From contig NZ_JAMOIC010000004.1 of the NCBI RefSeq assembly GCF_024448895.1, positions 186,001 through 250,000 on the forward strand: a DNA stretch of 64,000 bases, given 5' to 3'. The notes beneath the pieces were generated by a model. The model made no database searches. It had not been told where the DNA came from and worked only from the letters and a program-made list of their open reading frames with translations. Both the position numbers and the translations under genes were made by a program. Shown piece by piece: positions 16,801 to 24,850 of this stretch. Source of the DNA: Stutzerimonas stutzeri. GTDB taxonomy: Bacteria > Pseudomonadota > Gammaproteobacteria > Pseudomonadales > Pseudomonadaceae. The first letter of the stretch is position 1. Each line of letters begins with the position of its first letter.

Positions 16801-17004
16801 AATCATTTCGGCACCTTGACCGCTTACGTCCCGGGTCGCGGTGCGGAGAGTTTCCGCTTCACTTCTGCGCTGCCAGTGCAGGTGCTCAAAGGTATGGCGC
16901 CGATCCTGCAGCCGTACCTGCAAGTCGGCGCGCAAACGCAGTGCGAATCAGATGCCGAGCCCGCTCAGCCGACGCTCACAGCCAGTATGGCTTCAAAGCG
17001 CTGA
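13864..17004 (+). CDS. Atypical class A penicillin-binding protein (GT51 transglycosylase plus transpeptidase)
   Basis: About 1046 residues, with one membrane helix (about 43-60) after a basic tail. The glycosyltransferase 51 domain has E191 in FIEDRGLLNAG, GGSTLATQVEKY (usual GGSTITQQLAKN) and RKRIVRDYLNSVPLS. The transpeptidase domain has S522-T-A-K525 and KTG at 944-946 in GGKTGTGDN. It should polymerise and cross-link peptidoglycan in the periplasm. It differs from PBP1a/1b in motif spelling and in long insertions between the two catalytic domains. The first ATG (13864) has a poor ribosome-binding site; the GTG at 13930 (V23, with GGGAGG upstream) is an alternative start. Single gene, 123 bases after the GST operon. 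Confidence 0.8.
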   Translation: MPGQKMGAVWRTNTSREGGSTRVPSIKKPGKKPPRGSRLGRRMGVLLGVSLLAGGGYAAWHEMHTSKLQALWLSRYAEKLDYQIEPGPSGSIQFPDAGPFDRRLGYAALPTFLERLTERGFDIEQQVRFSPALMRYVDHGFFVPYAEKSQAGLNVDDCRGEPLYATSYPHQYYESFDDVPPIIAMSLLFIEDRGLLNAGRPRANPAVDWPRFTMAAISQVEKQLGLPVQAAGGSTLATQVEKYRHSPEGRTGSAEEKIRQMVSASVRTYREGQETLSTRKRIVRDYLNSVPLSAAYGHGEVHGIADGLRLWFGADFAEVNRLLDSRRNADAPYEAQGLALRQVLSLLIAQRRPSYYLGAGRDDMAELTDSHIRLLANGGVISTRLRNAALQQKVVFRDLKTDSGIREVPSSKGITAARMRLSSLLGVSLYQLDRLDLSATTPLHGELQTQVSDYLHRLAEPGFAGEVGLFGERMLSPERTADVRYSFTLFERGEQGFRVRVQTDNTNQPFDINEGSKLELGSTAKLRVLTTYLEVIAELHDRYAQSSVSELRKAEAVDPLTRWALGYLIQNGDRNLPAMLDAALERRYSASPTERFFTGAGMHRFGNFRREDDGRLPTMREALQESINLPFVRLMRDLVSYSTYQTSNGAELLKRDDNPERREYLQRFADREGSVFLQRFWKKYRGKTADERIEVLLDGMRPTAPRLAAVHRYLMPEADRVTFDRFLKQSLPSTELSEKTLDSLYTRYEPGAYSLPDQGYIARVHPLDLWLLGYLIKHPEAGITEVINASTAERQEVYGWLFRSRHKSARDSRIRIMLEVEAFTDIHRRWQRVGYPFDHLVPSLATALGSSGDRPAALAELMGIIVNDGVRLPSVRIDSLHFASDTPYETRLGIRPETGVRVLHSEVAAALREALGSVVEGGTARRLRGSFQQADGEPLRVGGKTGTGDNRIQTIGSGGRLISSLALNRTATFVFYLGPNHFGTLTAYVPGRGAESFRFTSALPVQVLKGMAPILQPYLQVGAQTQCESDAEPAQPTLTASMASKR

Positions 17005-17008
17005 AGCC

Positions 17009-17030
17009 CCGGCGACCCCCAGGTCGCCGG
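17009..17030. terminator. Hairpin after the penicillin-binding protein gene
   Basis: CCGGCGACC (17009-17017) and GGTCGCCGG (17022-17030) form a perfect 9-bp stem with a 4-base loop, immediately after the stop codon. No T-run follows. Confidence 0.45.
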
Positions 17031-17125
17031 TATCCGCTGCATGACGTCATTGCCCGTTTCCGCCCGGTTGGCCAGACTGCTCGCCAGGCGTACCGATGAT
17101 GGACGCCGTGCAAGGAGCGTCCAGC

Positions 17126-17917
17126 ATGAAACTACCGATCTACCAGATCGACGCCTTTACCCATGAGCGTTTCAAGGGCAACTCCGCGGCCGTAGTGCCA
17201 CTGGAACAGTGGCTGAGTGATGCGCAGATGCAGGCTATCGCGGTGGAAAACAATCTGTCGGAGACCGCTTTTCTGGTTCGTGAGCCAGACGGGGCCTTTC
17301 ACATCCGCTGGTTCTCTCCACTCACCGAAATCGATTTCTGCGGTCACGCGACCCTGGCCAGCGCTTTTGTTCTGCTCGATCAGCAAATGGCGACCGCGCC
17401 GCTGACGTTCCGCGCAGCTGCGGTCGGGGATATCAGCGTTGCTCAGCTTGACGATGGCAGGCTCGAGATGGATTTCCCCAGTCGTTCGCCTGAGCCGGTC
17501 GATAATCCGCCGGTCGAGCTGTTCAACGGCCTCGGGGTATTGCCTCAGGCCGTACTGAAAAGCCGCCAGGCCTGGTTTGCGGTGTTTGAGCACGAAGAGC
17601 AGGTCCGGCAACTTTCACCCGATCTCGCGCTGCTCAAATCGCTCGCTCCGCTGGATGTCGTGGTGACCGCGCCGGGTCGTGAGCAGGATTTCGTCTCACG
17701 CTACTTCTGGCCCGCCAATGGAGGAGATGAAGATCCAGTCACCGGCTCGATTCACGCGGGACTTGCGCCTTACTGGGCAGAGCGCCTCGGTAAAGTATCG
17801 CTGCTCGCACTGCAGGCCTCGCGTCGCAGTGGATTGCTGTATTGCCGGGTCGAGGGCGAGCGGGTATACGTCGCAGGCCATGCGGTGCGATACCTGCAGG
17901 GCACCATCGAAATCTAG
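17126..17917 (+). CDS. PhzF-family isomerase/epimerase
   Basis: A 263-residue protein beginning at the ATG at 17126, which has AAGGAG 8 bases upstream. It shows the PhzF fold signatures: YQIDAFTHERFKGNSAAVV at the N-terminus, the catalytic glutamate in NNLSETAFLV, FCGHATLASAFVL, and the second-half DEDPVTGSIHAGLAPYW. Members isomerise small acids and amides; PhzF itself acts in phenazine synthesis, but no other phenazine genes are here, so a generic role in metabolite isomerisation is likely. It converges on the MocR-type gene with 12 bases between stops. Confidence 0.88.
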   Translation: MKLPIYQIDAFTHERFKGNSAAVVPLEQWLSDAQMQAIAVENNLSETAFLVREPDGAFHIRWFSPLTEIDFCGHATLASAFVLLDQQMATAPLTFRAAAVGDISVAQLDDGRLEMDFPSRSPEPVDNPPVELFNGLGVLPQAVLKSRQAWFAVFEHEEQVRQLSPDLALLKSLAPLDVVVTAPGREQDFVSRYFWPANGGDEDPVTGSIHAGLAPYWAERLGKVSLLALQASRRSGLLYCRVEGERVYVAGHAVRYLQGTIEI

Positions 17918-17929
17918 GGACAGACGCGT

Positions 17930-19339
17930 TCAGAAGGACTTGATCATACGTCCGAGCAGCGCCATGGCGTCCTCGCTGCGCTCATCCCAAGGGTGGCCGT
18001 GATTGAGCCGCGCGCAGTTTCTGAACCTTCGGGTGGCCGAGAATATCGGGCCCGGAGCAAGGCTGATGCCTTGGGCAAGTGCCAATTGCAGCAGCTGCAA
18101 CGAATCGACCTGCTCGGCAAACTCGAACCAGAGAAAATAACCGCCACATGGCCGTGTGACCCGGGTGCCGGAAGGGAAATGACGTGCGGCGGAGGCCAGC
18201 ATTTCGCCCTGCTGGCGCTCAAGGGCGTGGCGTAACTTGCGCAGGTGACGATCATAGCCGCCGTGTTGCAGGTAATCGGCGATGGCGGCCTGGGCTGGCA
18301 CTGAAGGGGAGATGGTGGTCATCAGTTTCAGCCGACTGATCTGCTCTGCATAACGGCCGCCAGCGACCCAGCCGACCCGATATCCCGGCGCCAGGCTTTT
18401 GGAGAATGAGCCGCAGTGCATCACCAGGCCGTCGCGGTCGTGGCTTTTCACCGGTTTGGGCGGCTCTCTTGTGAAGTACAGCTCGGCGTATACGTCATCT
18501 TCGATAAGTGGCACCTGATGGTGCTTCAAGAGGGCATAGAGGCGCTCTTTCTTGTCTTCACCCATGCTCGCGCCGATGGGGTTCTGCAAGCTGCTCATGA
18601 ACCAACAGGCCTTGATCGGCAGGGTGGCGAGGCTGCTTGCCAGCGCGTCCAGGTCGATGCCTTCACGCGGGTGCACCGGGATTTCGACCGCCTTGAGCTT
18701 GAGCCGCTCCAGCACTTGTAGGGTTGCGTAAAAAGCCGGCGCTTCGATGGCAACCAGATCGCCCGGTTTGGTGACGACCTGCAGGCAAAGGTTCAGCGCT
18801 TCCATGGCCCCGGTCGTGATTACCAGCTCTTCCATCGGCAGCATCACCCCGCTGACCATGTAGCGCAGGGCAATCTGTCGCCGCAGGTCAGGGTGGCCGC
18901 TGGTCATTTCTGCGACCACTTCGCGCGCGGGCATCTCGCGTACGGTCTGCGCCATGGAGCGTGCCAGTCGCGGCAGAGGAAAGAGATCGGGGCTGGGGAA
19001 GGCTGAGCCGAAAGGCACGGTGGCTGGATCACGCAGGGAAGCGAGGACCGAGAAGACCAGCTCACTCACATCGACATCCGTGGTCTCGCTCAGCCGGGGA
19101 CTGATCTCCGGCTCATGCAACGGGCGCTTGGCATGTTCACGAACGAAATAGCCGGAGCGTGGGCGCGCCTGAATCAGCCCTCTATCTTCGAGCAGGTAAT
19201 ACGCCTGGAAGACCGTGGAAGGGCTGACGCCGTAGGTACGACTGGCATGACGCACCGAGGGCACCTTTTCACCAGGCGTCAGCATCCCGCTGCGAATCAG
19301 CTCGGCAATTTCGTCTGCAAATTTCTCGTAGCGTTTCAT
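17930..19339 (-). CDS. MocR-type regulator (GntR helix-turn-helix fused to aminotransferase domain)
   Basis: A 469-residue fusion. The N-terminal winged helix (about residues 1-75: RSGMLTPGEKVPSVRHASRTYGVSPSTVFQAY) is a GntR domain. The rest is a fold-type I aminotransferase with the pyridoxal phosphate lysine in SFSKSLAPGYRVGW and the N-P-x-G element in QNPIGASMG. MocR proteins use PLP as an effector or substrate-linked sensor to control amino-acid, vitamin B6 or aminotransferase genes. Target unknown; the convergent PhzF gene is not an obvious one. Single gene with about 135 bases to ccoG. Confidence 0.9.
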   Translation of the reverse strand: MKRYEKFADEIAELIRSGMLTPGEKVPSVRHASRTYGVSPSTVFQAYYLLEDRGLIQARPRSGYFVREHAKRPLHEPEISPRLSETTDVDVSELVFSVLASLRDPATVPFGSAFPSPDLFPLPRLARSMAQTVREMPAREVVAEMTSGHPDLRRQIALRYMVSGVMLPMEELVITTGAMEALNLCLQVVTKPGDLVAIEAPAFYATLQVLERLKLKAVEIPVHPREGIDLDALASSLATLPIKACWFMSSLQNPIGASMGEDKKERLYALLKHHQVPLIEDDVYAELYFTREPPKPVKSHDRDGLVMHCGSFSKSLAPGYRVGWVAGGRYAEQISRLKLMTTISPSVPAQAAIADYLQHGGYDRHLRKLRHALERQQGEMLASAARHFPSGTRVTRPCGGYFLWFEFAEQVDSLQLLQLALAQGISLAPGPIFSATRRFRNCARLNHGHPWDERSEDAMALLGRMIKSF

Positions 19340-19474
19340 CGAGTTACGTATCTGCCAGTTTCGCTGAGCATAGCGGTGGGTGTTGCCGAGCCACGCGTCC
19401 GGGCCACGGAGCGTGCATAGAAAGCGCAGCGTACAGCCAACACCAGTCGATGACGCTCGCTCGTAAACGCCACG

Positions 19475-20884
19475 TTAACGAACCCTCGGCGAGATGAAGG
19501 TGCTCCGCGCACTCACCTGGCTGTCCGGGTCGCTCAAATCCTTTACCGCAAAGCGCAGTTCATGATTGCCGGTGTCCTGTTCATCGACCAGCGCCACACT
19601 GACCGGCAGGTTAGAGATTTCACCGGGCGCCAGAGTGATCTCGAGCGTCCCTTGCAACTCAAAAGGGCCCTCGCCGAGGCTGATCAGGTAGTCACGTCGT
19701 TGTTGGGTCTTGTTGATGACCTTGAGGCTGTACATGTTCTCGATCTGGCCCTCCACGTTCTCGCGGTAGAGCGTACGGTCCTTGGTCACGTCCAGCGATA
19801 GCATCGGTCGCGCATCCAGCGCCCAGACAAAGGCGCCAACCATGATCAGCAATGCCGCAGCGTAGCCCACCAATCGTGGTCGCATCAGCTGCGACTTGCC
19901 GCCTTCCAGCACACGTTCCGACGTGTAGCGAACCAGCCCGCGGGCGTAGCCCATCTTGTCCATTACGCTATCGCAGGCGTCGATGCAGGCACCGCAGCTG
20001 ATGCAGTCGAGTTGCAGCCCATCGCGAATGTCGATGCCGGTCGGGCAGACCTGCACGCACAGGGTGCAATCGATGCAGTCACCCAGGCCCTGGGCGCGCG
20101 GATCGCTGTCCTTGCGCCGGGCGCCGCGCTGCTCACCACGTTTGGCATCGTACGAGACGGTAAGGGTGTCGGCGTCGAACATCACGCTCTGGAAGCGCGA
20201 GTATGGACACATGTGCACGCAGACCTTTTCCCGAAGCCATCCAGCATTGAGGTAGGTGGCGGTGGTGAAGAAGAACAGCCAGAAGCTGGCGGTCGGGTTG
20301 AGCTGTAAGGTGAACAGCTCGATCACCAGTTCCCGGACCGGGGTAAAGTAGCCGACAAAGGCGATTGCCGTTGCAAGGCTCACGGCCAGCCAGATCGCAT
20401 GCTTGGCGCCGCGGCGCAGCAACTTCTCAGGTGACCAGGGTGCCGCGTCCAGCTTGATGCGTTGGCCGCGATCGCCCTCGGTGACTTTCTCAGCCCACAT
20501 GAACACCCACGTCCATGTGCTTTGCGGGCAGGCATAACCACACCAGACCCGACCGGCCAGCACGGTAATGAAGAACAACCCGAACGCAGCAATGATCAGC
20601 AGCGCTGAAAGCAGGATGAAATCCTGTGGCCAGAACGTAGTGCCGAAGATGTGAAATTGCTGTTTGCCAAGATCCCAGAGCACCGCTTGGCGATCTCCCC
20701 AGTTCAGCCATTGGGTGCCGAAGTAGAGCAGAAACAAGAGACCGGCACCCAGCAGGCGCAGATTGCGAAAGACACCGGTGAAACTGCGGGTATGGATTGG
20801 TCCGCCGGCTTGTGCAGGTGTGAGGCGGATGGGCTTGCGCGGGTCAACGGTTTCGATGATCGCGGCAGGAATTCGTTCGGTCAT
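19475..20884 (-). CDS. ccoG: Cytochrome c oxidase accessory protein CcoG (RdxA/FixG family)
   Basis: A 469-residue membrane iron-sulfur protein. It has five hydrophobic segments in the N-terminal half, a CxxCxxxCP-type pair of 4Fe-4S motifs (CIDCTLCVQVCP and CISCGACIDACD) and a C-terminal periplasmic Ig-like domain (LEITLAPGEISNLPVSV). CcoG takes part in copper reduction and assembly of cbb3-type cytochrome oxidase. It stands apart from any ccoNOP or ccoHIS genes here. The long upstream spacer to lrgA contains a 16-bp palindrome 51 bases before this gene's start. Confidence 0.93.
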   Translation of the reverse strand: MTERIPAAIIETVDPRKPIRLTPAQAGGPIHTRSFTGVFRNLRLLGAGLLFLLYFGTQWLNWGDRQAVLWDLGKQQFHIFGTTFWPQDFILLSALLIIAAFGLFFITVLAGRVWCGYACPQSTWTWVFMWAEKVTEGDRGQRIKLDAAPWSPEKLLRRGAKHAIWLAVSLATAIAFVGYFTPVRELVIELFTLQLNPTASFWLFFFTTATYLNAGWLREKVCVHMCPYSRFQSVMFDADTLTVSYDAKRGEQRGARRKDSDPRAQGLGDCIDCTLCVQVCPTGIDIRDGLQLDCISCGACIDACDSVMDKMGYARGLVRYTSERVLEGGKSQLMRPRLVGYAAALLIMVGAFVWALDARPMLSLDVTKDRTLYRENVEGQIENMYSLKVINKTQQRRDYLISLGEGPFELQGTLEITLAPGEISNLPVSVALVDEQDTGNHELRFAVKDLSDPDSQVSARSTFISPRVR

Positions 20885-21274
20885 TGCAGCGCCCCTATCA
20901 GGCTAATCAGGCGGCGCTGATAATCAGGGTGAGCCCTGTTACATAACAGGCTCAGGTAAACCAGAAAAATACGGATCAGATGGCCCGGCTTTCATGAACG
21001 ACCAGCCTCCCAAGAGTCAAGCTAGCCAGACGCCGCGCCATTGCTGGTTGGTTGAGCGCCCACTAGGGGTTGGCATAGCACACCCGGTCGCCGAGCCTGC
21101 GGCGTCAGGTCACAGTCGCTGCGCCATGACTGATCCGTTTTTTTGAAGGCTATCTGCACCTGTTTCATTGCAGCCGGCTCGGGCGATAGTGCTTTGCTTG
21201 TCACGAAGGCGTGCTGTCACCGGCTATTCCCTGCATGATTACGCGTTCCGTTCCGATGCATTAAGGACCCCTCG
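20885..21274. other. Intergenic region between divergent ccoG and lrgA
   Basis: 390 bases with no convincing gene. It holds one striking palindrome (20935-20950) near the ccoG side. No Anr/Fnr box (TTGAT-N4-ATCAA) was seen, although ccoG genes are often under such control. Confidence 0.6.
20935..20950. promoter_or_regulatory. 16-bp palindrome upstream of ccoG
   Basis: CCTGTTA-CA-TAACAGG has perfect 7-bp arms, and the flanks (GAGC on the left, CTC on the right) nearly extend it. It lies 51-66 bases before the ccoG start and well away from lrgA. It looks like a dimeric regulator site, but I do not recognise whose. Confidence 0.5.
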
Positions 21275-21640
21275 ATGATTCTCAAAGGCCTGACCTGGCT
21301 GGTCGTGCTGCAGCTGCTGGGCAGTGTCATTCATCTTTCATTGTTACCGGCGCTGCCCGGTCCGATCATCGGCATGGTGCTGCTGTTCGTCCTGCTCTTG
21401 CTGCGTCGGGGGATTCCCGAACCGCTTGAAAAGACAGCCGCATTACTCCTGCAGTACCTGCCGCTACTGCTGATTGTCCCGGCGGCAGGGATCATGACCA
21501 GCAGCGATGCCTTGCTTGCTGATCTGCCCGCCATTGCGGCCGGGCTGGTCCTTTCGCTGATAGTGACCGTGCCGTTCTGTGGCTGGTTGATGCAGATGCT
21601 GATACGGCGTACGGACAAGCGAAGGGAGAATCAGCCATGA
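21275..21640 (+). CDS. lrgA: LrgA/CidA-family holin-like membrane protein
   Basis: A 121-residue protein with four hydrophobic segments and the family phrase LPALPGPIIGMVLLF, then VPAAGIMTSSDALLAD. The ATG has AAGGA 8 bases upstream. With LrgB it forms the pair linked in staphylococci to control of murein hydrolase activity and cell lysis, and in other bacteria and plants to export of pyruvate or glycolate. Its stop overlaps the lrgB start (ATGA), so the two are translationally coupled. Confidence 0.9.
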   Translation: MILKGLTWLVVLQLLGSVIHLSLLPALPGPIIGMVLLFVLLLLRRGIPEPLEKTAALLLQYLPLLLIVPAAGIMTSSDALLADLPAIAAGLVLSLIVTVPFCGWLMQMLIRRTDKRRENQP

Positions 21641-22347
21641 CCGCTGTTGACTGGCGCAGCGTCTGGCTCATGACACTGGACCACCCACTGTTTTCCGTGG
21701 CACTGACCCTGATCGCGTTCCAGCTGGCCCTTGCGCTGTACAAGCGCAGTGGCTGGCTGGTGCTGCAACCGGTCATGGTGGGCATGTTGCTGGTGGTTGG
21801 CACGCTCTATCTGTGCGGCGTCGACTATGCGAGCTATCGAGCCGACGCTTCGATGATCGCTGTGCTGGTCGGCCCCGCGACCGTAGCGCTGGCCGTGCCG
21901 TTGTATCGTCACATCAGGCGCATCCAGGAATTGTTCTGGCCGATTCTCATCACTCTGGTCAGCGGTGGAGTCCTGGGCGTTGTCCTAACGCTGGCGATCT
22001 CCAGCGCGCTGGGAGCCGATCTGTCCGTACTGATGAGCCTTTCACCGAAGGCTGCGACCATGCCGATCGCCATGTTGGTCGCCGAGCAACTGGGCGGCCT
22101 GGCATCACTGGCCGCTGTGTTCGTCATGCTTACCGGCGTGATAGGTACGGCGCTCGGCCCGCTGCTGCTGGGCTGGGCAGGGGTCGATCATCCTGCGGCG
22201 CGGGGCCTGAGCTACGGCATCAATGCCCACGCCATCGGTACGGCGCGAGCGCTGGAGGAGGGCGACGAATGCGGCGCCTTCGCCGCGCTGGGAATGAGCT
22301 TGCTGGGCATCCTGATCGCGCTGTTCCTGCCGCTGGCGTTGGGCTGA
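21637..22347 (+). CDS. lrgB: LrgB-family membrane protein
   Basis: A 236-residue integral membrane protein with the LrgB signatures: YRADASMIAVLVGPATVALAVPLY and SLSPKAATMPIAM, and a final GINAHAIGTARALEEG. It starts inside the lrgA stop codon. The pair probably works as a small transporter or lysis-modulating unit in the inner membrane. No LysR- or LytR-type regulator lies beside it. Confidence 0.92.
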   Translation: MTAVDWRSVWLMTLDHPLFSVALTLIAFQLALALYKRSGWLVLQPVMVGMLLVVGTLYLCGVDYASYRADASMIAVLVGPATVALAVPLYRHIRRIQELFWPILITLVSGGVLGVVLTLAISSALGADLSVLMSLSPKAATMPIAMLVAEQLGGLASLAAVFVMLTGVIGTALGPLLLGWAGVDHPAARGLSYGINAHAIGTARALEEGDECGAFAALGMSLLGILIALFLPLALG

Positions 22348-22359
22348 GCTATCGCGTTC

Positions 22360-22397
22360 GGCCTGATGTCATCGCGCCGACTGGTTGCGATCAGGCC
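22360..22397. terminator. Inverted repeat after lrgB
   Basis: GGCCTGAT (22360-22367) and ATCAGGCC (22390-22397) are perfect 8-bp arms enclosing 22 bases, just after the lrgB stop. There is no T-run, so it may be an mRNA 3'-end structure rather than a terminator. Confidence 0.35.
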
Positions 22398-22438
22398 ATC
22401 TGCGCCTAGGCTTAGGACTCATCCCACAGGAGCGGCCC

Positions 22439-23314
22439 ATGTTCGAGAGCTTTCAGCGTGACGAGTGCGAGGTTAACGGCGTTCGGATCAACTATCGAAA
22501 GGGTGGCTCTGGGCCGCCGCTGCTCTTGCTACACGGCTACCCGCAGACCCATGTGATCTGGCACAGGATCGCCGATCAGCTCGCCGAGCGTTTCACCGTG
22601 GTTGCCGCTGACCTGCGCGGCTACGGCGACAGCAGCAAGCCGGACGGGGGCGATAACCACGTCGCCTACAGCAAGCGCGAAATGGCGCTCGATCAGGTCG
22701 AGCTGATGCGCAGCCTGGGCTTCGAGCGTTTCGACATCCTCGCCCATGATCGTGGCGCCCGGGTCAGCCACCGTCTGGCGATGGATCATCCACAGGCGGT
22801 GCGGAGGCTGATTCTGCTGGACATCGCACCGACCCTGGCGATGTACAGCCAGACCGACGAAACCTTCGCCCGCGCTTACTGGCACTGGTTCTTCCTGATC
22901 CGTCCGGCACCGCTCCCGGAAACCCTGCTCGAGGCCGACCCCGAGTTGATCCTGCGTACCGCAGTGGCGATCCGCGCTGATCACGTGCATCCGTTCAGCG
23001 ATGCGGCCTACGCCGAGTACCTGCGGTGCATGAAGCTGCCCGGCACCGTGCATGCGTTCTGCGAAGACTACCGTGCCAGTGCGGGGATCGATCTCGAGCA
23101 CGATCGCGAGGATCGGGCTGCCGGTCGGGTGATCCAGGCGCCGTTGATGGTGCTATGGGGTGCCCACGGAATCGTCGGGCGCTGTTTCGATGCGTTGAAA
23201 GAGTGGCGCGCCGTTGCGGAAGATGTTCAAGGCAAGGCCTTACCCGCCGGTCATTACCTCCCGGAAGAGGTCCCCGAGGCGCTGCTTAAGGAGGTATTGG
23301 GGTTTCTGTCCTGA
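22439..23314 (+). CDS. Alpha/beta hydrolase, fluoroacetate (haloacetate) dehalogenase family
   Basis: A 291-residue alpha/beta hydrolase; the ATG at 22439 has CAGGAG upstream. The key residues of fluoroacetate dehalogenase line up: nucleophile D104 with carboxylate-binding R105 and R108 in AHDRGARVSHR, acid D128 in LLDIAPT, the halide pocket pair H149-W150 in AYWHWFFL, and base H272 in PAGHYLPEE. Members hydrolyse haloacetates to glycolate and halide, and a few are epoxide hydrolases; the acidic nucleophile with both arginines favours haloacid use. Single gene between lrgB and the pirin gene, with spacers on each side. The natural substrate is unknown. Confidence 0.8.
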   Translation: MFESFQRDECEVNGVRINYRKGGSGPPLLLLHGYPQTHVIWHRIADQLAERFTVVAADLRGYGDSSKPDGGDNHVAYSKREMALDQVELMRSLGFERFDILAHDRGARVSHRLAMDHPQAVRRLILLDIAPTLAMYSQTDETFARAYWHWFFLIRPAPLPETLLEADPELILRTAVAIRADHVHPFSDAAYAEYLRCMKLPGTVHAFCEDYRASAGIDLEHDREDRAAGRVIQAPLMVLWGAHGIVGRCFDALKEWRAVAEDVQGKALPAGHYLPEEVPEALLKEVLGFLS

Positions 23315-23444
23315 TTTATCTATCGAATAAGCTGATTGGTAAATGCGGAATAATCCAACCATCTACATGCCGGCTAAATTGATGATGGCCTCATTCCTTC
23401 ACTCGACGCGCTGAAGCGCCGAGCTTGAACACAGAGGCTATCTC

Positions 23445-24143
23445 ATGATCGACATCCGCCCTCGCGCCGAACTCGGTGGTGCCCAGCATGGCTGGCTGGA
23501 CACCCGCCATCACTTTTCCTTTGCCGACTACCACGACCCGGCGCGTATGCATTGGGGCCATCTGCGCGTCTGGAACGACGATACCATTGCGCCGCATTCG
23601 GGCTTCCCGACCCATCCCCATCGCGACATGGAAATCATCACCTATGTGCGTAAGGGTGCGATCACCCATGAGGACAGCCTGGGTAACCGCGGCCGAACCG
23701 TGGCAGGTGACGTGCAGGTGATGAGTGCCGGCACCGGAATCGCCCACAGCGAATACAACCTGGAAGACGAGACCACGGAAATCTTCCAGATATGGATCTA
23801 CCCTGACGAGAGCGGGCTGCCACCTGCCTGGGGCACACGTCCTTTTCCGGCAGGCGAGCGCGCCGGCAGTTTTGTCACTCTCGCCAGCGGCATGACTGAA
23901 GACGATGACGCATTGCGGATACGCGCAGATGCTCGCCTGGTGGCGGCGACACTTTCTGCCGGTCAGGTTGCCGAATACGAGATCGAGTCGGACCGTAAGG
24001 TCTATCTCGTCCCCGCAAGTGGTCGCATCGAAATTGGCGGATCGATCGCAGGCGCCGGAGACGGTGTGGCCGTGCGTGATGAATCGCGGCTAATCATCAA
24101 AGCGCTTGAAGACAGCGAAGTCGTTTTAGTGGACGTGCGCTGA
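23445..24143 (+). CDS. Pirin-family bicupin (YhhW type)
   Basis: A 232-residue pirin with the N-terminal cupin metal site in [15 protein letters not shown] (two His and Glu) and HEDSLGNRG further on, and a second, degenerate cupin in the C-terminal half. The length matches E. coli YhhW (231 aa), which shows quercetin 2,3-dioxygenase activity in vitro. In cells, pirins are thought to be redox-linked. It is followed 46 bases downstream by wrbA on the same strand, so the two may share a transcript. Confidence 0.9.
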   Translation: MIDIRPRAELGGAQHGWLDTRHHFSFADYHDPARMHWGHLRVWNDDTIAPHSGFPTHPHRDMEIITYVRKGAITHEDSLGNRGRTVAGDVQVMSAGTGIAHSEYNLEDETTEIFQIWIYPDESGLPPAWGTRPFPAGERAGSFVTLASGMTEDDDALRIRADARLVAATLSAGQVAEYEIESDRKVYLVPASGRIEIGGSIAGAGDGVAVRDESRLIIKALEDSEVVLVDVR

Positions 24144-24195
24144 GCGCGTCTTCCGCAGCACCAACCCCACATCCAACCCGAAAGAGGAAATGCAA

Positions 24196-24795
24196 ATGGC
24201 GAAGATTCTCGTGCTGTATCACTCGATGTATGGCCATATCGAAACCATGGCCAACGCGGTGGCTGAAGGCGTTCGTCGCGTCGAGGGCGCTGAAGTAACG
24301 GTCAAGCGCGTCCCCGAAACCATGCCGGAAGAAGCGTTCAAGAATGCTGGCGGCAAGGTCGATCAACAGGCGCCCGTGGCCACCCCGGCAGAGCTCGCCG
24401 ATTACGATGCAATCATCTTTGGCACACCGACCCGCTTTGGCAACATGTCCGGCCAGATGCGCAACTTTCTCGATCAAACCGGCGGACTCTGGGCTAAAGG
24501 TGCCCTGCACGGCAAGGTCGCCAGCGTGTTCACCTCCACCGGAACCGGCGGTGGCCAGGAGATGACCATCACGTCCACCTGGACCACTTTGGCACACCAC
24601 GGAATGATCATCGTGCCCACCGGTTACGGTATCGGCGAGTTCTTCGATATTTCGGAAGTGAACGGCGGTACGCCATACGGTGCTTCGACCATCGCCGGTG
24701 GTGACGGCTCGCGTCAGCCTTCGAACAAGGAACTGACCATTGCCCGTTATCAGGGCGAGCTGGTGGCCCAGACTACAGTCAAGCTGAAAGGCTGA
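24196..24795 (+). CDS. wrbA: NAD(P)H:quinone oxidoreductase WrbA
   Basis: A 199-residue flavodoxin-like enzyme that reduces quinones by two electrons using FMN, avoiding semiquinones. The FMN phosphate loop SMYGHIETM and the family phrases [18 protein letters not shown] and [12 protein letters not shown] are intact. I chose the ATG at 24196 (MAKILVLYH) because AGAGGA lies 7 bases upstream; the ATG at 24190 is only one base from that site. Length equals E. coli WrbA (198). It follows the pirin gene and may be cotranscribed. Confidence 0.93.
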   Translation: MAKILVLYHSMYGHIETMANAVAEGVRRVEGAEVTVKRVPETMPEEAFKNAGGKVDQQAPVATPAELADYDAIIFGTPTRFGNMSGQMRNFLDQTGGLWAKGALHGKVASVFTSTGTGGGQEMTITSTWTTLAHHGMIIVPTGYGIGEFFDISEVNGGTPYGASTIAGGDGSRQPSNKELTIARYQGELVAQTTVKLKG

Positions 24796-24807
24796 CCACC
24801 CGCCGCG

Positions 24808-24828
24808 CCGGGCGGCTCGGCTGCCCGG
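24808..24828. terminator. Hairpin after wrbA
   Basis: CCGGGC (24808-24813) pairs with GCCCGG (24823-24828) between wrbA and the convergent acetyltransferase gene. It is GC-rich with no T-run. Confidence 0.35.
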
Positions 24829-24850
24829 TGTCGCCAGTGTTGCCGACGGT

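Noticed and set aside
15448-16935. 495-codon minus-strand frame
   Set aside because: Antisense to the penicillin-binding protein, rich in Gln/His/Arg as expected of a shadow frame.
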